A DNA stretch of 64,000 bases from contig NZ_FPCK01000001.1 in the NCBI RefSeq assembly GCF_900116545.1, forward strand, positions 1,860,001 through 1,924,000, given 5' to 3'. The DNA is from Devosia crocina (GTDB lineage Bacteria; Pseudomonadota; Alphaproteobacteria; Rhizobiales; Devosiaceae). The notes under the pieces were generated by a model. That model did no database searches, had not been told where the DNA came from, and saw nothing but the letters and a program-made list of their open reading frames with translations. The translations under genes were made by a program, and so were the position numbers. This document shows positions 37,102 through 46,260 of this stretch, piece after piece. Each line of letters opens with the position of its first letter. Within the stretch, counting starts at the first letter, position 1.

Positions 37102-37902
37102 CTAATGCAGGATCTGGCTGAGGAAGAGCTTTGTGCGTTCGTGCTGTGGATTGGAGAAGAAGGCTTCGGGCTCGTTTTCCTCGATGATCTGTCCCTGATC
37201 CATGAAGATCACCCGGTTCGCCACCTGACGGGCAAAGCCCATTTCGTGGGTGACGCAGATCATGGTCATGCCGTCTTCGGCAAGGCTGATCATGACTTCG
37301 AGCACTTCCTTGACCATCTCCGGATCCAGTGCAGAAGTCGGCTCGTCGAACAGCATGATCTCGGGCTGCATGCAAAGCGAACGGGCGATGGCGACACGCT
37401 GCTGCTGGCCGCCCGAGAGCTGGCCGGGGAACTTGTTGGCCTGTTCCGGGATCTTGACGCGCTCAAGATAGTGCATGGCGGTCGCTTCGGCTTCAGCCTT
37501 CGGGATGCCGCGCACCCAAATGGGAGCGAGAGTCAGGTTTTGGAGGATGGTCAGATGGGGGAAAAGGTTGAAGTGCTGGAACACCATGCCCACCTCCCGG
37601 CGCACCTCGTCGATGCGCTTGAGATCGGCAGTCAGTTCCGTGCCGTTGACGATGATCTGGCCTTCCTGGTGCTCTTCGAGCCGGTTGATGCAGCGAATGA
37701 GCGTCGACTTGCCGGAACCCGAGGGCCCGGCGATGACGATGCGCTCGCCTTTCATCACCCGCAGGTTGATGTCGCGCAGGACGTGGAAGTCGCCATACCA
37801 CTTGTGCATGTTGACGACGTCGATGGCCACCTCGGTCTTGCTGACCTGCATGTGACTAGTGTCGATATCGCGATCGACGGTGGTTTCGGAAACCTGAGAC
37901 AT
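37102..37902 (-). CDS. aapP: General L-amino acid ABC transporter ATP-binding protein
   Basis: ATPase subunit (266 aa) of the polar amino-acid uptake family. Walker A is [18 protein letters not shown], the signature is [18 protein letters not shown], and Walker B is [19 protein letters not shown]. The switch histidine lies in [11 protein letters not shown]. It starts 4 bp after the aapM stop. It should energise import of amino acids through AapQM with AapJ. Confidence 0.95.
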   Translation of the reverse strand: MSQVSETTVDRDIDTSHMQVSKTEVAIDVVNMHKWYGDFHVLRDINLRVMKGERIVIAGPSGSGKSTLIRCINRLEEHQEGQIIVNGTELTADLKRIDEVRREVGMVFQHFNLFPHLTILQNLTLAPIWVRGIPKAEAEATAMHYLERVKIPEQANKFPGQLSGGQQQRVAIARSLCMQPEIMLFDEPTSALDPEMVKEVLEVMISLAEDGMTMICVTHEMGFARQVANRVIFMDQGQIIEENEPEAFFSNPQHERTKLFLSQILH

Positions 37903-37906
37903 GGAG

Positions 37907-39034
37907 CTACCTCTTGTAGCCAGTGTTGAGACGGTGCTCCATGAAGATGGAGTAGCGGGACATGCCGAAGCAGAAGACCCAGAAGACCATTGCTGCGAAG
38001 ATGTAGCCGGTGGTCGCCGTGTTGGCCGACTGCCACTCGATGGCGGAGTCGTTCTTGGTTTTTACTGCTTCAAGCAGGTCACGCATGCCGACGATGTAAA
38101 CGAGCGAGGTGTCTTTGAACAAAGCAATGAAGTTGTTCACGATACCCGGGATGACGTGTTTGAGCGCCTGGGGGAGGATGATGAACCCCATCCGTTTCCA
38201 GTAACCGAGCCCGAGCGCGGCTGCCGCCTCGTACTGCCCTCGTGGAATGGCCTGTAGACCACCGCGCACAACCTCCGCCACATAGGCGGATGTGAACAGA
38301 GTTACCCCGACCAGTGCGCGAAGGAATTTGTCTACGGTCGTGCCCTGCGGCATGAAGAGCGGCAGCATGACCGAAGCCATGAACAGGATGGTGATCAGCG
38401 GCACCGCCCGGATCAGCTCGATGAACATGACGCAGACCGTCTTGATGATCGGCAGTTGCGACTGACGGCCGAGTGCCAGCACCACGCCGATCGGAAATGA
38501 AAGGGTGATACCGACCACCGAGATGATCAGGGTGACGAGCAGCCCGCCCCATTGTTCGGTGGGCACGACGCGCAGGCCAAACAGGCCGCCGGCGAGCAGG
38601 ATGTAGCTGACCACCGGATAGACGACGAACAGCAGCACAGCGTTCGTTCGCTTGTATGGCACCTTGGGGATCAGAAGCGGAGCAAGCAACAAGGCGCCCA
38701 GCGCAAATACGAGATTGGGCCGCCAGAACTCCTGAGCCGGATAAAAGCCGTAGATAAAGAACTCCATCTCGGCAGCGATATAGGCCCAGCAGGCGCCGGC
38801 ATTTTCAAGCCGGCACTGCTCAACGGTGCCCCCCGGCGGGACGGCATTGCCGAAAAAGAAGCCGTAAAGCGGCGGGATGATCCAGGCGAGAAACACCACG
38901 CCCAGGATCGTCAGCGCCGTGTCGAGGGGCGTCGAGAACAGGTTCTTTCTGACCCAGGCAATCGCACCGCTACTGCGGTTTGGTGCGGGCCGGGCGGAAA
39001 CTATTTCGGAACGGACGAAACCAATATCTGTCAT
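37907..39034 (-). CDS. aapM: General L-amino acid ABC transporter permease AapM
   Basis: Inner-membrane permease (375 aa) of the HisM/GlnP class. The N-terminal region is extended with several extra helices ([29 protein letters not shown]), as is typical of AapM. The core has [19 protein letters not shown] and the EAA loop [22 protein letters not shown]. It begins 9 bp after the aapQ stop. It would pair with AapQ as heterodimer. Confidence 0.94.
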   Translation of the reverse strand: MTDIGFVRSEIVSARPAPNRSSGAIAWVRKNLFSTPLDTALTILGVVFLAWIIPPLYGFFFGNAVPPGGTVEQCRLENAGACWAYIAAEMEFFIYGFYPAQEFWRPNLVFALGALLLAPLLIPKVPYKRTNAVLLFVVYPVVSYILLAGGLFGLRVVPTEQWGGLLVTLIISVVGITLSFPIGVVLALGRQSQLPIIKTVCVMFIELIRAVPLITILFMASVMLPLFMPQGTTVDKFLRALVGVTLFTSAYVAEVVRGGLQAIPRGQYEAAAALGLGYWKRMGFIILPQALKHVIPGIVNNFIALFKDTSLVYIVGMRDLLEAVKTKNDSAIEWQSANTATTGYIFAAMVFWVFCFGMSRYSIFMEHRLNTGYKR

Positions 39035-39043
39035 GGCGCGCTC

Positions 39044-40234
39044 CTACCGTTCAACCAGCCGGACCCGGGCATTGTACCAATTCATGATCGCCGAGGTGAG
39101 CAGGGAAAAGCTGAGATACACCATCATGGTGATGGCAATGCATTCGATCGCGCGACCTGTTTGGTTCAGTGAGGTCCCAGCAAACACATTGACCAGTTCG
39201 GGATAGCCGATGGCGGCACCCAGGGACGAGTTCTTGGTCAGGTTTAGATATTGGCTCGTGAGCGGTGGGACGATGACCCGCATGGCCTGAGGCACGATGA
39301 CGAGGCGGAGACGATCACCCTCCTTAAGCCCCAGAGACTGGGCAGCCTCGGTTTGCCCATGGCTGACCGCGAGCACACCGGCGCGCACCGTCTCGGCGAT
39401 GAAGGCCGCCGTATAAATGGTCAGGCCGAAGGCCAGCGCTACGAACTCCGGCGGCAAGGCGAGCCCACCACGGAAATTGAAGCGTTCAAGAACCGGCGGA
39501 TCGAAAGCGACGCTGGCGCCGGAGACGAACCAGACCAGAGCCGTGACGCCGACAAGCAGAACCAGCGATGTCAGGAAGACGGGAAAGCGTTGACCGGTGG
39601 CTTCGAGGCGTGTCTTGGCCCAGCGGCGCAAGAAATAGATCGCCACGAGCGCCAGCAGCAGACCGACCCACACAAAGCCGAACTGTTCGTCCGGCAGCGG
39701 TTTGGGCACGAAGATGCCGCGCTGGTTGATGTAGGATTCGAACGGTAGCTCGATCGAGTTTCGCACCGCCGGCATCGCCTTGAGCACGGCGAAATACCAG
39801 AAAAAGAGCTGCAGCAACAAAGGGATGTTGCGGATCACTTCGATATAGACGGTGGCGAGGCTGGAGATGATGAAGTTGGTGCTCAGACGCGCGATGCCGA
39901 TGGTGAAGCCAAGGATCGTTGCGAAGACGATGCCGATCACAGCGACAAGCAGTGTGTTGATCAGCCCGACCAGAAACGCTTCCCAATAATAGGAGCCGCG
40001 CGACCATGGCAGCAGCGAGAAGCTGATGTCGAAGCCGGCCGTTCTCCAGAGAAAGTCAAAGCCGGTCGACTTGTTTTGGGCCGCAAGGTTAGCGGCGGTG
40101 TTGCCGATGATCCAGGCGATAAAGCCGACCAGGATGGCGGCGACCACTACCTGGTAGATGATCCCGCGGATCACCGGATCGTTTAAGAAACTCATTCTTG
40201 GGGCAGAGTGGTGCCCCATTTCCTGTGTGGTCAT
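39044..40234 (-). CDS. aapQ: General L-amino acid ABC transporter permease AapQ
   Basis: Permease (396 aa) of the amino-acid uptake family. I choose the ATG at 40234 (MTTQEMGHHSAPRMSFLNDP), with AGGGACAG upstream; the frame extends to 40300 without family support. Seen features are VVAAILVGFIAWIIG, YIEVIRNIPLLLQLFFWYF and the EAA-type loop AETVRAGVLAVSHGQTEAAQ. The large extra insertion between helices (about residues 180-260) is usual for AapQ. Confidence 0.94.
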   Translation of the reverse strand: MTTQEMGHHSAPRMSFLNDPVIRGIIYQVVVAAILVGFIAWIIGNTAANLAAQNKSTGFDFLWRTAGFDISFSLLPWSRGSYYWEAFLVGLINTLLVAVIGIVFATILGFTIGIARLSTNFIISSLATVYIEVIRNIPLLLQLFFWYFAVLKAMPAVRNSIELPFESYINQRGIFVPKPLPDEQFGFVWVGLLLALVAIYFLRRWAKTRLEATGQRFPVFLTSLVLLVGVTALVWFVSGASVAFDPPVLERFNFRGGLALPPEFVALAFGLTIYTAAFIAETVRAGVLAVSHGQTEAAQSLGLKEGDRLRLVIVPQAMRVIVPPLTSQYLNLTKNSSLGAAIGYPELVNVFAGTSLNQTGRAIECIAITMMVYLSFSLLTSAIMNWYNARVRLVER

Positions 40235-40297
40235 GAAGACTGTCCCTTGGCCGCAACATACCTGCCGGTGTGCCGAGGCGCACCAGAAGTGACAGAA

Positions 40298-40328
40298 CAA
40301 AAAGTTCGGCGCCCACAGAGGGGCGCCG
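40298..40328 (-). terminator. Intra-operon terminator/attenuator between aapJ and aapQ
   Basis: The stem CGGCGCCC-acagag-GGGCGCCG (40307-40328) is followed on the minus strand by AACTTTTTGTTC. Its place right after the binding-protein gene is typical of partial terminators or stabilising hairpins that give binding protein in excess over permease. Confidence 0.75.
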
Positions 40329-40343
40329 GGTCTATTCGTTCAG

Positions 40344-41360
40344 TTAGCGGATCGGGGCGGAGTACTGGATGCCGCCGTCTCTCCAGAGGGCGTTAAGACC
40401 GCGCTCAAGACCAATCGGGGTGTCCGGACCGACATGCTTGTTGTAGATCTCAGCATAGTTTCCGACAGTCTTGACGATCTGGTAGGCCCAATCCTTGGTT
40501 ACACCGAGGGGAGTGCCAAAATCGCCTTCAACGCCTAGGAGGCGCTTGATGGCCGGATTGTCGGAGCCAAGCATCTCATCGACATTGGCGGAGCTAACGC
40601 CGAGTTCTTCGGCTTCGAGCAGAGCGAAATAGGTCCAGCGTGCCAGGTTGAACCACTGGGTGTCGCCAGCGCGCACCACCGGGCCAAGCGGCTCCTTGGA
40701 GATGATTTCGGGCAGGATCTCGTGATCATCCGGATTGGCGAATTTGGACCGCTCGGCAGCGAGGGCCGAAGAGTCGGTGGTGTAGACGTCGCAGCGGCCA
40801 TCTTCATAGGCCTTGACCACTTCGTCCTGGTCGACGAACACGACGGTGTTGAAATCCATGCCATTGGCAGCGAAGTAGTCAGCTGCATTCAGCTCCGTGG
40901 TGGTGCCGGATTCGATGCAAATGGCGGCGCCGCTCAGATCGAGGGCGGACTCGATGCCGTCTTCCACGCGCACCATGAAGCCCTGACCATCATAGAACAT
41001 GGTGCCAACAAAGCTGATGCCCAGCTGTGTGTCACGGCTCATGGTCCATGTGGTGGTGCGCGAAAGGACGTCCACTTCGCCTGCGGACAAAGCTGTGAAG
41101 CGTTCCTGGCTTGTCAGCGAGGTGAAGCGCACCGCATCGGCGTCGTTGAAGATGGCTGCGGCCATGGCGCGGCAAAAATCGACCTCAAGCCCGGCCCAGA
41201 CATTGTTCGAATCAGGTGCAGAAAACCCGGGCACACCCCCCGTCACACCACACTGAAGATACCCCTTTGCCTTCACGTCATCGAGGATTGCGGCCTGTGC
41301 CGAAACCGCCGAGAGACTCAGTACCGCTGATGCTGCAAGCGTTACGAGTTGTTTTTGCAT
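40344..41360 (-). CDS. aapJ: General L-amino acid-binding periplasmic protein AapJ
   Basis: Periplasmic binding protein (338 aa, typical) with signal peptide MQKQLVTLAASAVLSLSAVS-AQA. It shows GVTGGVPGFSAPDSNNVWAG, DFCRAMAAAIFNDADAV, SRTTTWTMSRDTQLG and C-terminal LNALWRDGGIQYSAPIR, all diagnostic of AapJ. It heads the aapJQMP operon and is divergent from the metC-like gene across a 226-bp promoter region. Confidence 0.95.
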   Translation of the reverse strand: MQKQLVTLAASAVLSLSAVSAQAAILDDVKAKGYLQCGVTGGVPGFSAPDSNNVWAGLEVDFCRAMAAAIFNDADAVRFTSLTSQERFTALSAGEVDVLSRTTTWTMSRDTQLGISFVGTMFYDGQGFMVRVEDGIESALDLSGAAICIESGTTTELNAADYFAANGMDFNTVVFVDQDEVVKAYEDGRCDVYTTDSSALAAERSKFANPDDHEILPEIISKEPLGPVVRAGDTQWFNLARWTYFALLEAEELGVSSANVDEMLGSDNPAIKRLLGVEGDFGTPLGVTKDWAYQIVKTVGNYAEIYNKHVGPDTPIGLERGLNALWRDGGIQYSAPIR

Positions 41361-41586
41361 TTTTTTGCCTTTTGTTTCCTGACCCTCATGTGCCGAAGCC
41401 AGGCCCTATTCTCCATGTCGGGCCGCTCCGGCGCATCGCCGCCCTTTGTATGGCGGTTACGATGCTGTTAAGCATGCAAGCGCCTAAAGATGAAAACGTC
41501 AAGCGTCGAAGGTGGATTGGGACAGCGCTTCTGTCTCTTGTTTAGCCAAATAGTAAATCTGACCTGATTTTGAGCATCGTGCACAA

Positions 41587-42765
41587 ATGAGTACTTCATC
41601 CAAGCTCGGCATATCAGTCGAGACCATCCTGACCCATGAAGGGCGCGACCCCGACAGCCAGTTCGGTTTTGTCAACACACCGGTCTATCGCGGCTCGACC
41701 GTGCTGTTCAAAAAGCTCGCCGATCTCGAGGCTCAGTCGCAGCGATTTCTGTATGGCCGCGCAGGCAACCCAACCACCGAAGGGGTCGAGGAGGTGGTGA
41801 CGCTGCTTGAAGGCGCCTACAAAACCAAGCTTGTGCCCTCGGGGTTGGCTGCGATCACCATTGCCATGCTTGCCTGTCTCAAAGCGGGCGACGACATCCT
41901 GATCAGCGACAGTGCCTATGAGCCGGGACGCAAGTTCGCCGATGGCTATTTGAGCCAGATGGGCATTTCGGCGCGCTACTACGATCCACGAATCGGCGCG
42001 GGCATTGCGGACTTGATGCTGCCCAATACGCGGGCAGTGCTCGCAGAAAGCCCGGGGTCGTTGACCTTTGAAGTCCAGGACATCCCTGCTTTGGCACAGG
42101 CGGCCCATGCGCATGGCGCAAGGCTGATCGTGGACAATAGCTGGGCGAGCCCCCTTTATCACAAGCCGCTTGCCCTGGGCGCAGACATTGTCGTCCATGC
42201 CGGAACCAAGATGTTCGTGGGGCACTCCGATGCTTTTGCCGGCACGATCTCCACAACAGAGGCGGCGTGGGAGAACGTCGAGCGGGTCCGAACGCTGCTG
42301 GGGTTCTTCACCTCAGGCGACGACGCTTATCTTGTGGCGCGGGGATTGAAGACGCTCGCCATTCGGATGGCCGAGCACCAGAAGCGCGCGCTCGAGCTTG
42401 CCGAATGGCTGAGTGGGCAAGGCGAAGTGGTGGAGGTGTTGCACCCTGCACTGCCGAGCCATCCCGATCATGCGCTGTGGAAGCGGGATTTCACCGGATC
42501 GGGAAGCCTTTTCGGTTTCGTGCTCAAGCCTGCTTCTAGAGATGCGGTGGCCGCCTTTGTGGACCACATGCAGATCTTCTCCATGGGCTATTCATGGGGT
42601 GGCTACGAGAGCCTTTGCCTGCCCGTCAACATCACGAAAGCGCGGACGGCCGTGCCCCGGCAGGAGCGCGGCAATCTTTTCCGCGTCCATGTGGGATTTG
42701 AAGGCATGGAGGATATCAAGGCCGATCTGGCTGCAGCGCTCGAGCGCTATGCCAGAGCGCGCTGA
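41587..42765 (+). CDS. metC: Cystathionine beta-lyase / Cys-Met metabolism PLP enzyme
   Basis: PLP-dependent lyase (392 aa) of the Cys/Met metabolism family. The Schiff-base lysine is in HAGTKMFVGHSDAFAG; the PLP-phosphate contacts are YGRAGNPTTEGVE and LVPSGLAAITIAMLA. The C-terminus has SMGYSWGGYESLCLP, which suits cystathionine beta-lyase (homocysteine synthesis) more than gamma-synthase. A catabolic or alternative lyase role remains possible. It runs opposite to aapJ, and its 3' end overlaps the convergent PAP2 gene by 19 bp. Confidence 0.88.
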   Translation: MSTSSKLGISVETILTHEGRDPDSQFGFVNTPVYRGSTVLFKKLADLEAQSQRFLYGRAGNPTTEGVEEVVTLLEGAYKTKLVPSGLAAITIAMLACLKAGDDILISDSAYEPGRKFADGYLSQMGISARYYDPRIGAGIADLMLPNTRAVLAESPGSLTFEVQDIPALAQAAHAHGARLIVDNSWASPLYHKPLALGADIVVHAGTKMFVGHSDAFAGTISTTEAAWENVERVRTLLGFFTSGDDAYLVARGLKTLAIRMAEHQKRALELAEWLSGQGEVVEVLHPALPSHPDHALWKRDFTGSGSLFGFVLKPASRDAVAAFVDHMQIFSMGYSWGGYESLCLPVNITKARTAVPRQERGNLFRVHVGFEGMEDIKADLAAALERYARAR

Positions 42766-43490
42766 AGCAGGCGCCGCAGGGCCGGGACCCCGGTAAACCT
42801 GATCTTTCCCCCTGGCGTTGGCCTGAACAGCCAGCGCCGGCGGGCAAAGAGATTGCGAATGGCATAGGTGCCCAGCGCGCCCACGGCAAAGCCGGCAAGA
42901 ACGTCGGTGGGATAATGATCGCCCGTGACGACGCGCGATACGCCCGTCACCAGTGCGATGATCAAGAACAGGCGGAAGAAGCGTGGAGCGAGAAAGCCGA
43001 CGACGATCGCGGTCGCCATCGCGGTTGTCGAATGTCCCGATGGGAAGCTCTGAAAGGTCCAGTCATTGAAGATGTACTGGAAATCAAACGCGCCGAAATC
43101 GTCATAGACCGTCGGGCGTCCCCGGCCCAGGATGCGCTTGGCAAAGGCCGTGATCAGGCCTGTTCCGGCGACCGCCGCGAAAATGAAGCCGGAAAGCAGC
43201 GACAGTTCAAAAATCGCGCGCCGCCAATGCGAGGTCTTTCCCCAGAATCGAAACATAAGAAAGCTGACGAGAAAGACAAGCCCGCTGGGCACAAGCACCC
43301 ATTCAGAGAGGCCAAAATGGGTGACGAACTGGAATGGCTGGCGCCACTCGACAGCCCAGGCGGTGGCGCTGCGCGACGCGTAGACATCAAAAAACAGCAG
43401 AACGAAGAGCGCAAAGATGAAAAAGGCCAGATAATCTGGCCAGTTTCGACGATTGAGCCCAAATGGCCAGCGTTTGGTCAGGTCACTCAT
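42747..43490 (-). CDS. PAP2-family membrane phosphatase
   Basis: Integral membrane phosphatase (247 aa) of the phosphatidic acid phosphatase 2/UppP-related group. The three motifs are KRILGRGRP (KX6RP), PSGHSTTAMA (PSGH) and SRVVTGDHYPTDVLAG (SRX5HX3D). About six hydrophobic segments are seen. I set the start at ATG 43490; the open frame to 43709 runs antisense through tRNA-Pro and is not coding. The substrate may be a lipid phosphate or undecaprenyl diphosphate. Confidence 0.88.
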   Translation of the reverse strand: MSDLTKRWPFGLNRRNWPDYLAFFIFALFVLLFFDVYASRSATAWAVEWRQPFQFVTHFGLSEWVLVPSGLVFLVSFLMFRFWGKTSHWRRAIFELSLLSGFIFAAVAGTGLITAFAKRILGRGRPTVYDDFGAFDFQYIFNDWTFQSFPSGHSTTAMATAIVVGFLAPRFFRLFLIIALVTGVSRVVTGDHYPTDVLAGFAVGALGTYAIRNLFARRRWLFRPTPGGKIRFTGVPALRRLLQRALA

Positions 43491-43592
43491 GCTGCCTTTG
43501 TGGTCGGAGGATCTTTCAACGTCAATAGCAGGATCGACGCATTGGCGGTCTTGCCCTTTGCCGCGGAACAGGCTAACGGAGAGGCGCAACGT

Positions 43593-43669
43593 CGGAGTGT
43601 AGCTCAGCCTGGTAGAGCACCGGTTTTGGGAACCGGGGGTCCAAAGTTCGAATCTTTGTACTCCGACCA
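43593..43669 (+). tRNA. tRNA-Pro (TGG anticodon)
   Basis: The 77-nt cloverleaf has acceptor stem CGGAGTG/TACTCCG, encoded CCA, anticodon loop TTTGGGA between CCGGT and ACCGG giving TGG, and T arm AAGTTCGAATCTT. Confidence 0.96.
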
Positions 43670-43695
43670 TTTGCGCATCGTGTTGAGGACCCTGC

Positions 43696-44001
43696 ATGAC
43701 CGCCCGCATCTACCGCCCTGCCCGTAACGCCATGCAGTCTGGCCGGGGCAAGTCAAAGCAGTGGGTTCTGGTGCACGAGCCGGCCAATGCCCGCCGCATC
43801 GAGCCGCTGATGGGCTATACCAGCAGCACCGACACGCGCCAGCAGGTCAAACTTTCCTTCCCCACACTGGAAGAAGCGGAAGCCTATGCGCAGCGCAATG
43901 GCATCGAATATACGGTGCAGCCGGCGCATGAGCCTACGCCCAAGCGCGTGAGCTATCCCGACAATTTCCGGGCCGACCGGAAGACACCCTGGACGCATTG
44001 A
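43696..44001 (+). CDS. NDUFS4-type accessory subunit of respiratory complex I
   Basis: A 101-aa protein of the ETC complex I NDUFS4 family. The typical motif set is ARIYRPARNAMQSGRG, KQWVLVHEP, the short beta segment MGYTSSTDTRQQVKLSFPTL and the C-terminal YPDNFRADRKTPWTH. These small subunits stabilise the NADH module in alphaproteobacteria and mitochondria, and presence of this gene supports the taxonomic call. It stands alone, 26 bp after tRNA-Pro, possibly co-transcribed with it. Confidence 0.93.
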   Translation: MTARIYRPARNAMQSGRGKSKQWVLVHEPANARRIEPLMGYTSSTDTRQQVKLSFPTLEEAEAYAQRNGIEYTVQPAHEPTPKRVSYPDNFRADRKTPWTH

Positions 44002-44121
44002 ACGCGTCACTCCACGGATGAATCTGCCAAGCGCTGCAAGAGATTGCGGCGCTTTGTTTTTCTCGAAATTGCCATGCGGGCGCTTTAGGATCGTGAGCAC
44101 CTGAAAACCAAGGAGCGCCGC

Positions 44122-44988
44122 ATGGGAATCCGCAGAAAGATCACCACAACCGTTTTCGCCCTGCTTCTGGCTCAGCCGGTTCTCGCCGCTCCGGCCATCT
44201 GGAAAGTCACCGACGAAGATAGTTCCATCTGGCTTTTCGGTTCGATTCACCTTCTCCCCGCAGGCACCGATTGGCGCACCGAGGTGCTGGACGATCTCCT
44301 TGCCGCTGCGGATAAGGTTTACTTCGAAACCGATCTGGGTCCGCAGGCGCAGGCTGAAATCGTTGCGCTGACCATGCAGCGCGGCTTTGCGATGGACGGA
44401 CGGCTGCTGAACCAGCGAATCGACAGCAAGCTCATGGGCAAGGTCCGAAGCGCGGCGGCCGAGTTTGCCGTACCTGTTCCTACGCTCCTCGCCATGCAAC
44501 CCTGGCTTGCTGCCAGCACCATATCGGTTTCAGCACTGGTCCGGGCGGGCTACGATCCCAATGCCGGTGTGGAAATGGAACTGGCCAAGGAAATCGACGT
44601 GGATCGTCAAGGCTTTCTCGAAACAGCCGAGCAGCAGATCGATGCGATTGCCGGGGGAACAGACCAAGATCAGGTGGTGATGCTCGAAGCGACGCTGCGT
44701 GAGCTGGACACGATTGTGGAGATGATCGACGAGATGAAAACGGCCTGGCTCGACGGCACGCCGGAGGAATTGGCGGATCTGTTCATTGCCGAGATGGGAG
44801 CTTACGGCGAGGGCTTCATGGATCGGCTGATCGTGCAGCGAAACCGGAACTGGGTCGAACAGATCGAGGTCATGCTCGACAACAACGAGTCGGCTGTTCT
44901 GGTCGTTGGCGCGGGGCACCTTGTGGGTGAGTATAGCGTCGTGACCATGCTCGAAGAGGCCGGGTATTCAAGCGAACGCGTCCAGTAA
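44122..44988 (+). CDS. TraB/GumN family protein
   Basis: Exported protein (288 aa) with signal peptide (MGIRRKITTTVFALLLAQPV, cleavage near LAAPA). The conserved Tiki/TraB elements are visible: SIWLFGSIHLLPAG (GxxH), the second conserved segment around VYFETDLG, and the C-terminal RNRNWVEQIE and LVVGAGHLVGEYSV. Related eukaryotic Tiki proteins are metalloproteases, but bacterial members are uncharacterised. It is followed by a good terminator. Confidence 0.88.
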   Translation: MGIRRKITTTVFALLLAQPVLAAPAIWKVTDEDSSIWLFGSIHLLPAGTDWRTEVLDDLLAAADKVYFETDLGPQAQAEIVALTMQRGFAMDGRLLNQRIDSKLMGKVRSAAAEFAVPVPTLLAMQPWLAASTISVSALVRAGYDPNAGVEMELAKEIDVDRQGFLETAEQQIDAIAGGTDQDQVVMLEATLRELDTIVEMIDEMKTAWLDGTPEELADLFIAEMGAYGEGFMDRLIVQRNRNWVEQIEVMLDNNESAVLVVGAGHLVGEYSVVTMLEEAGYSSERVQ

Positions 44989-44991
44989 GCG

Positions 44992-45025
44992 GGTCGCCCG
45001 GCGCACCGGGCGACCATTGTTTTCA
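44992..45025 (+). terminator. Terminator of the TraB/GumN gene
   Basis: A perfect 10-bp stem GGTCGCCCGG-CGCA-CCGGGCGACC lies 3 bp after the stop and is followed by ATTGTTTTC on the plus strand. It may also serve the convergent oxidoreductase gene. Confidence 0.85.
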
Positions 45026-46180
45026 GACGTCGCTGAAGCGAGTCCACTTGCTGTCATTCTTGCTCGATTGGACAGAAGCGGTGATGAACTGCATGCCTTC
45101 GATCCCGTCCGCAATGGTGGGGAGGAGCCCTTCGGCATCCCCGCCCTCTCCGCGGATGACCGAGGCAAACTGACTGTAAAGCGTTGCAAAGGCTTCGAGA
45201 TAGCCTTCGGGGTGACCTGAGGGAATGCGGACATTCATGGAAGCAGCGGGTGGCACCGAGATCGAGCCGCCGCGGGTCAGCAGCTGCCGCGGCTTGCCGA
45301 ATTCGGTGAACCACATGTAGTTCGGATTCTCCTGGCTCCATTCCAGGCCACCTTTGTCGCCATAAATGCGCAGTTGGAGGCCATTCTCCTTGCCCACGGC
45401 TACCTGACTGGCCCACAGCATGCCTTTTGCGCCGCCCTGGAAGCGCAACATGATGTGCACATTATCATCAAGCTGGCGGCCGGGGACAAAAGCGGTCAGG
45501 TCCGCGGAGACGGCTTCGGTTTTAAGGCCGGTGACGAAGCGCAGGAGGTTATAGGCGTGCGTGCCGATATCGCCGATGGCGCCGCCGGCGCCGGAACGGG
45601 CGGGATCGGTGCGCCATTCGGCACCCTTGGCCGTTCCGGATTGCTCAACCGCTTCGGTAAGCCAATCCTGGGCGTATTCGGCCTGAACGACGCGGAGCGT
45701 GCCGAGAGCGCCCGAGGCGACGAGTTCGCGGGCCTGGCGGATCAGCGGATAGCCGGTATAGTTGTGCGTCAGCAGGAACTTCGCGCCGTTTTTCGGCTGA
45801 ATTTCCAGCAACTTACGTGCATCCTCCAGGGTGGAGGTAATCGGCTTGTCGCAGATGACGTGAATGCCGGCTTCGAGGAAGGCCTTGGTGGGTCCGAAGT
45901 GCATGTGGTTGGGCGTGACGATGGAAACGGCTTCGATGCCATCCGGGCGGGCGGCTTCGGCCTTGGCCATTTCTTCGTAGGAGGTGTAGATCCGGTCTTC
46001 GGCCAGGCCGAGATTTTTGCCGGATTCCTTGGCTACTTCGGGCCGGGAGGAGAGTGCGCCGGCAACCAGATCATAGTCGCCATCGAGGCGAGCGGCGATG
46101 CGATGCACGTAGCCGATAAAGGCTCCGGTGCCGCCGCCGACCATGCCCAAACGGATGCGCTTTGCGCCGTTTTCAGCCAT
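45023..46180 (-). CDS. Gfo/Idh/MocA family oxidoreductase 1
   Basis: NAD(P)-dependent sugar dehydrogenase (385 aa). The Rossmann motif [16 protein letters not shown] is near residue 13; the EKP-type catalytic lysine segment is [10 protein letters not shown] near 109; [13 protein letters not shown] carries the conserved DxxxH near 200. The opening sequence and the [17 protein letters not shown] block are close to ThuB-like Gfo/Idh proteins. Members oxidise or reduce the 3-position of sugars and glycosides. It is last in the catabolic operon, 80 bp after the TIM-barrel gene. Confidence 0.9.
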   Translation of the reverse strand: MAENGAKRIRLGMVGGGTGAFIGYVHRIAARLDGDYDLVAGALSSRPEVAKESGKNLGLAEDRIYTSYEEMAKAEAARPDGIEAVSIVTPNHMHFGPTKAFLEAGIHVICDKPITSTLEDARKLLEIQPKNGAKFLLTHNYTGYPLIRQARELVASGALGTLRVVQAEYAQDWLTEAVEQSGTAKGAEWRTDPARSGAGGAIGDIGTHAYNLLRFVTGLKTEAVSADLTAFVPGRQLDDNVHIMLRFQGGAKGMLWASQVAVGKENGLQLRIYGDKGGLEWSQENPNYMWFTEFGKPRQLLTRGGSISVPPAASMNVRIPSGHPEGYLEAFATLYSQFASVIRGEGGDAEGLLPTIADGIEGMQFITASVQSSKNDSKWTRFSDV

Positions 46181-46260
46181 TGTTTCGGGTCCCTTTTGTT
46201 AGCATTTGGTTAGCACATGAAGAGTCACTGCCCCCTTTTGGGCAATGACCTGCTATCAGC

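Noticed and set aside
43491..43709. N-terminal extension of the PAP2 phosphatase
   Set aside because: The extension runs antisense through tRNA-Pro and reads like translated tRNA. The ATG at 43490 has a suitable site and gives the normal protein length.
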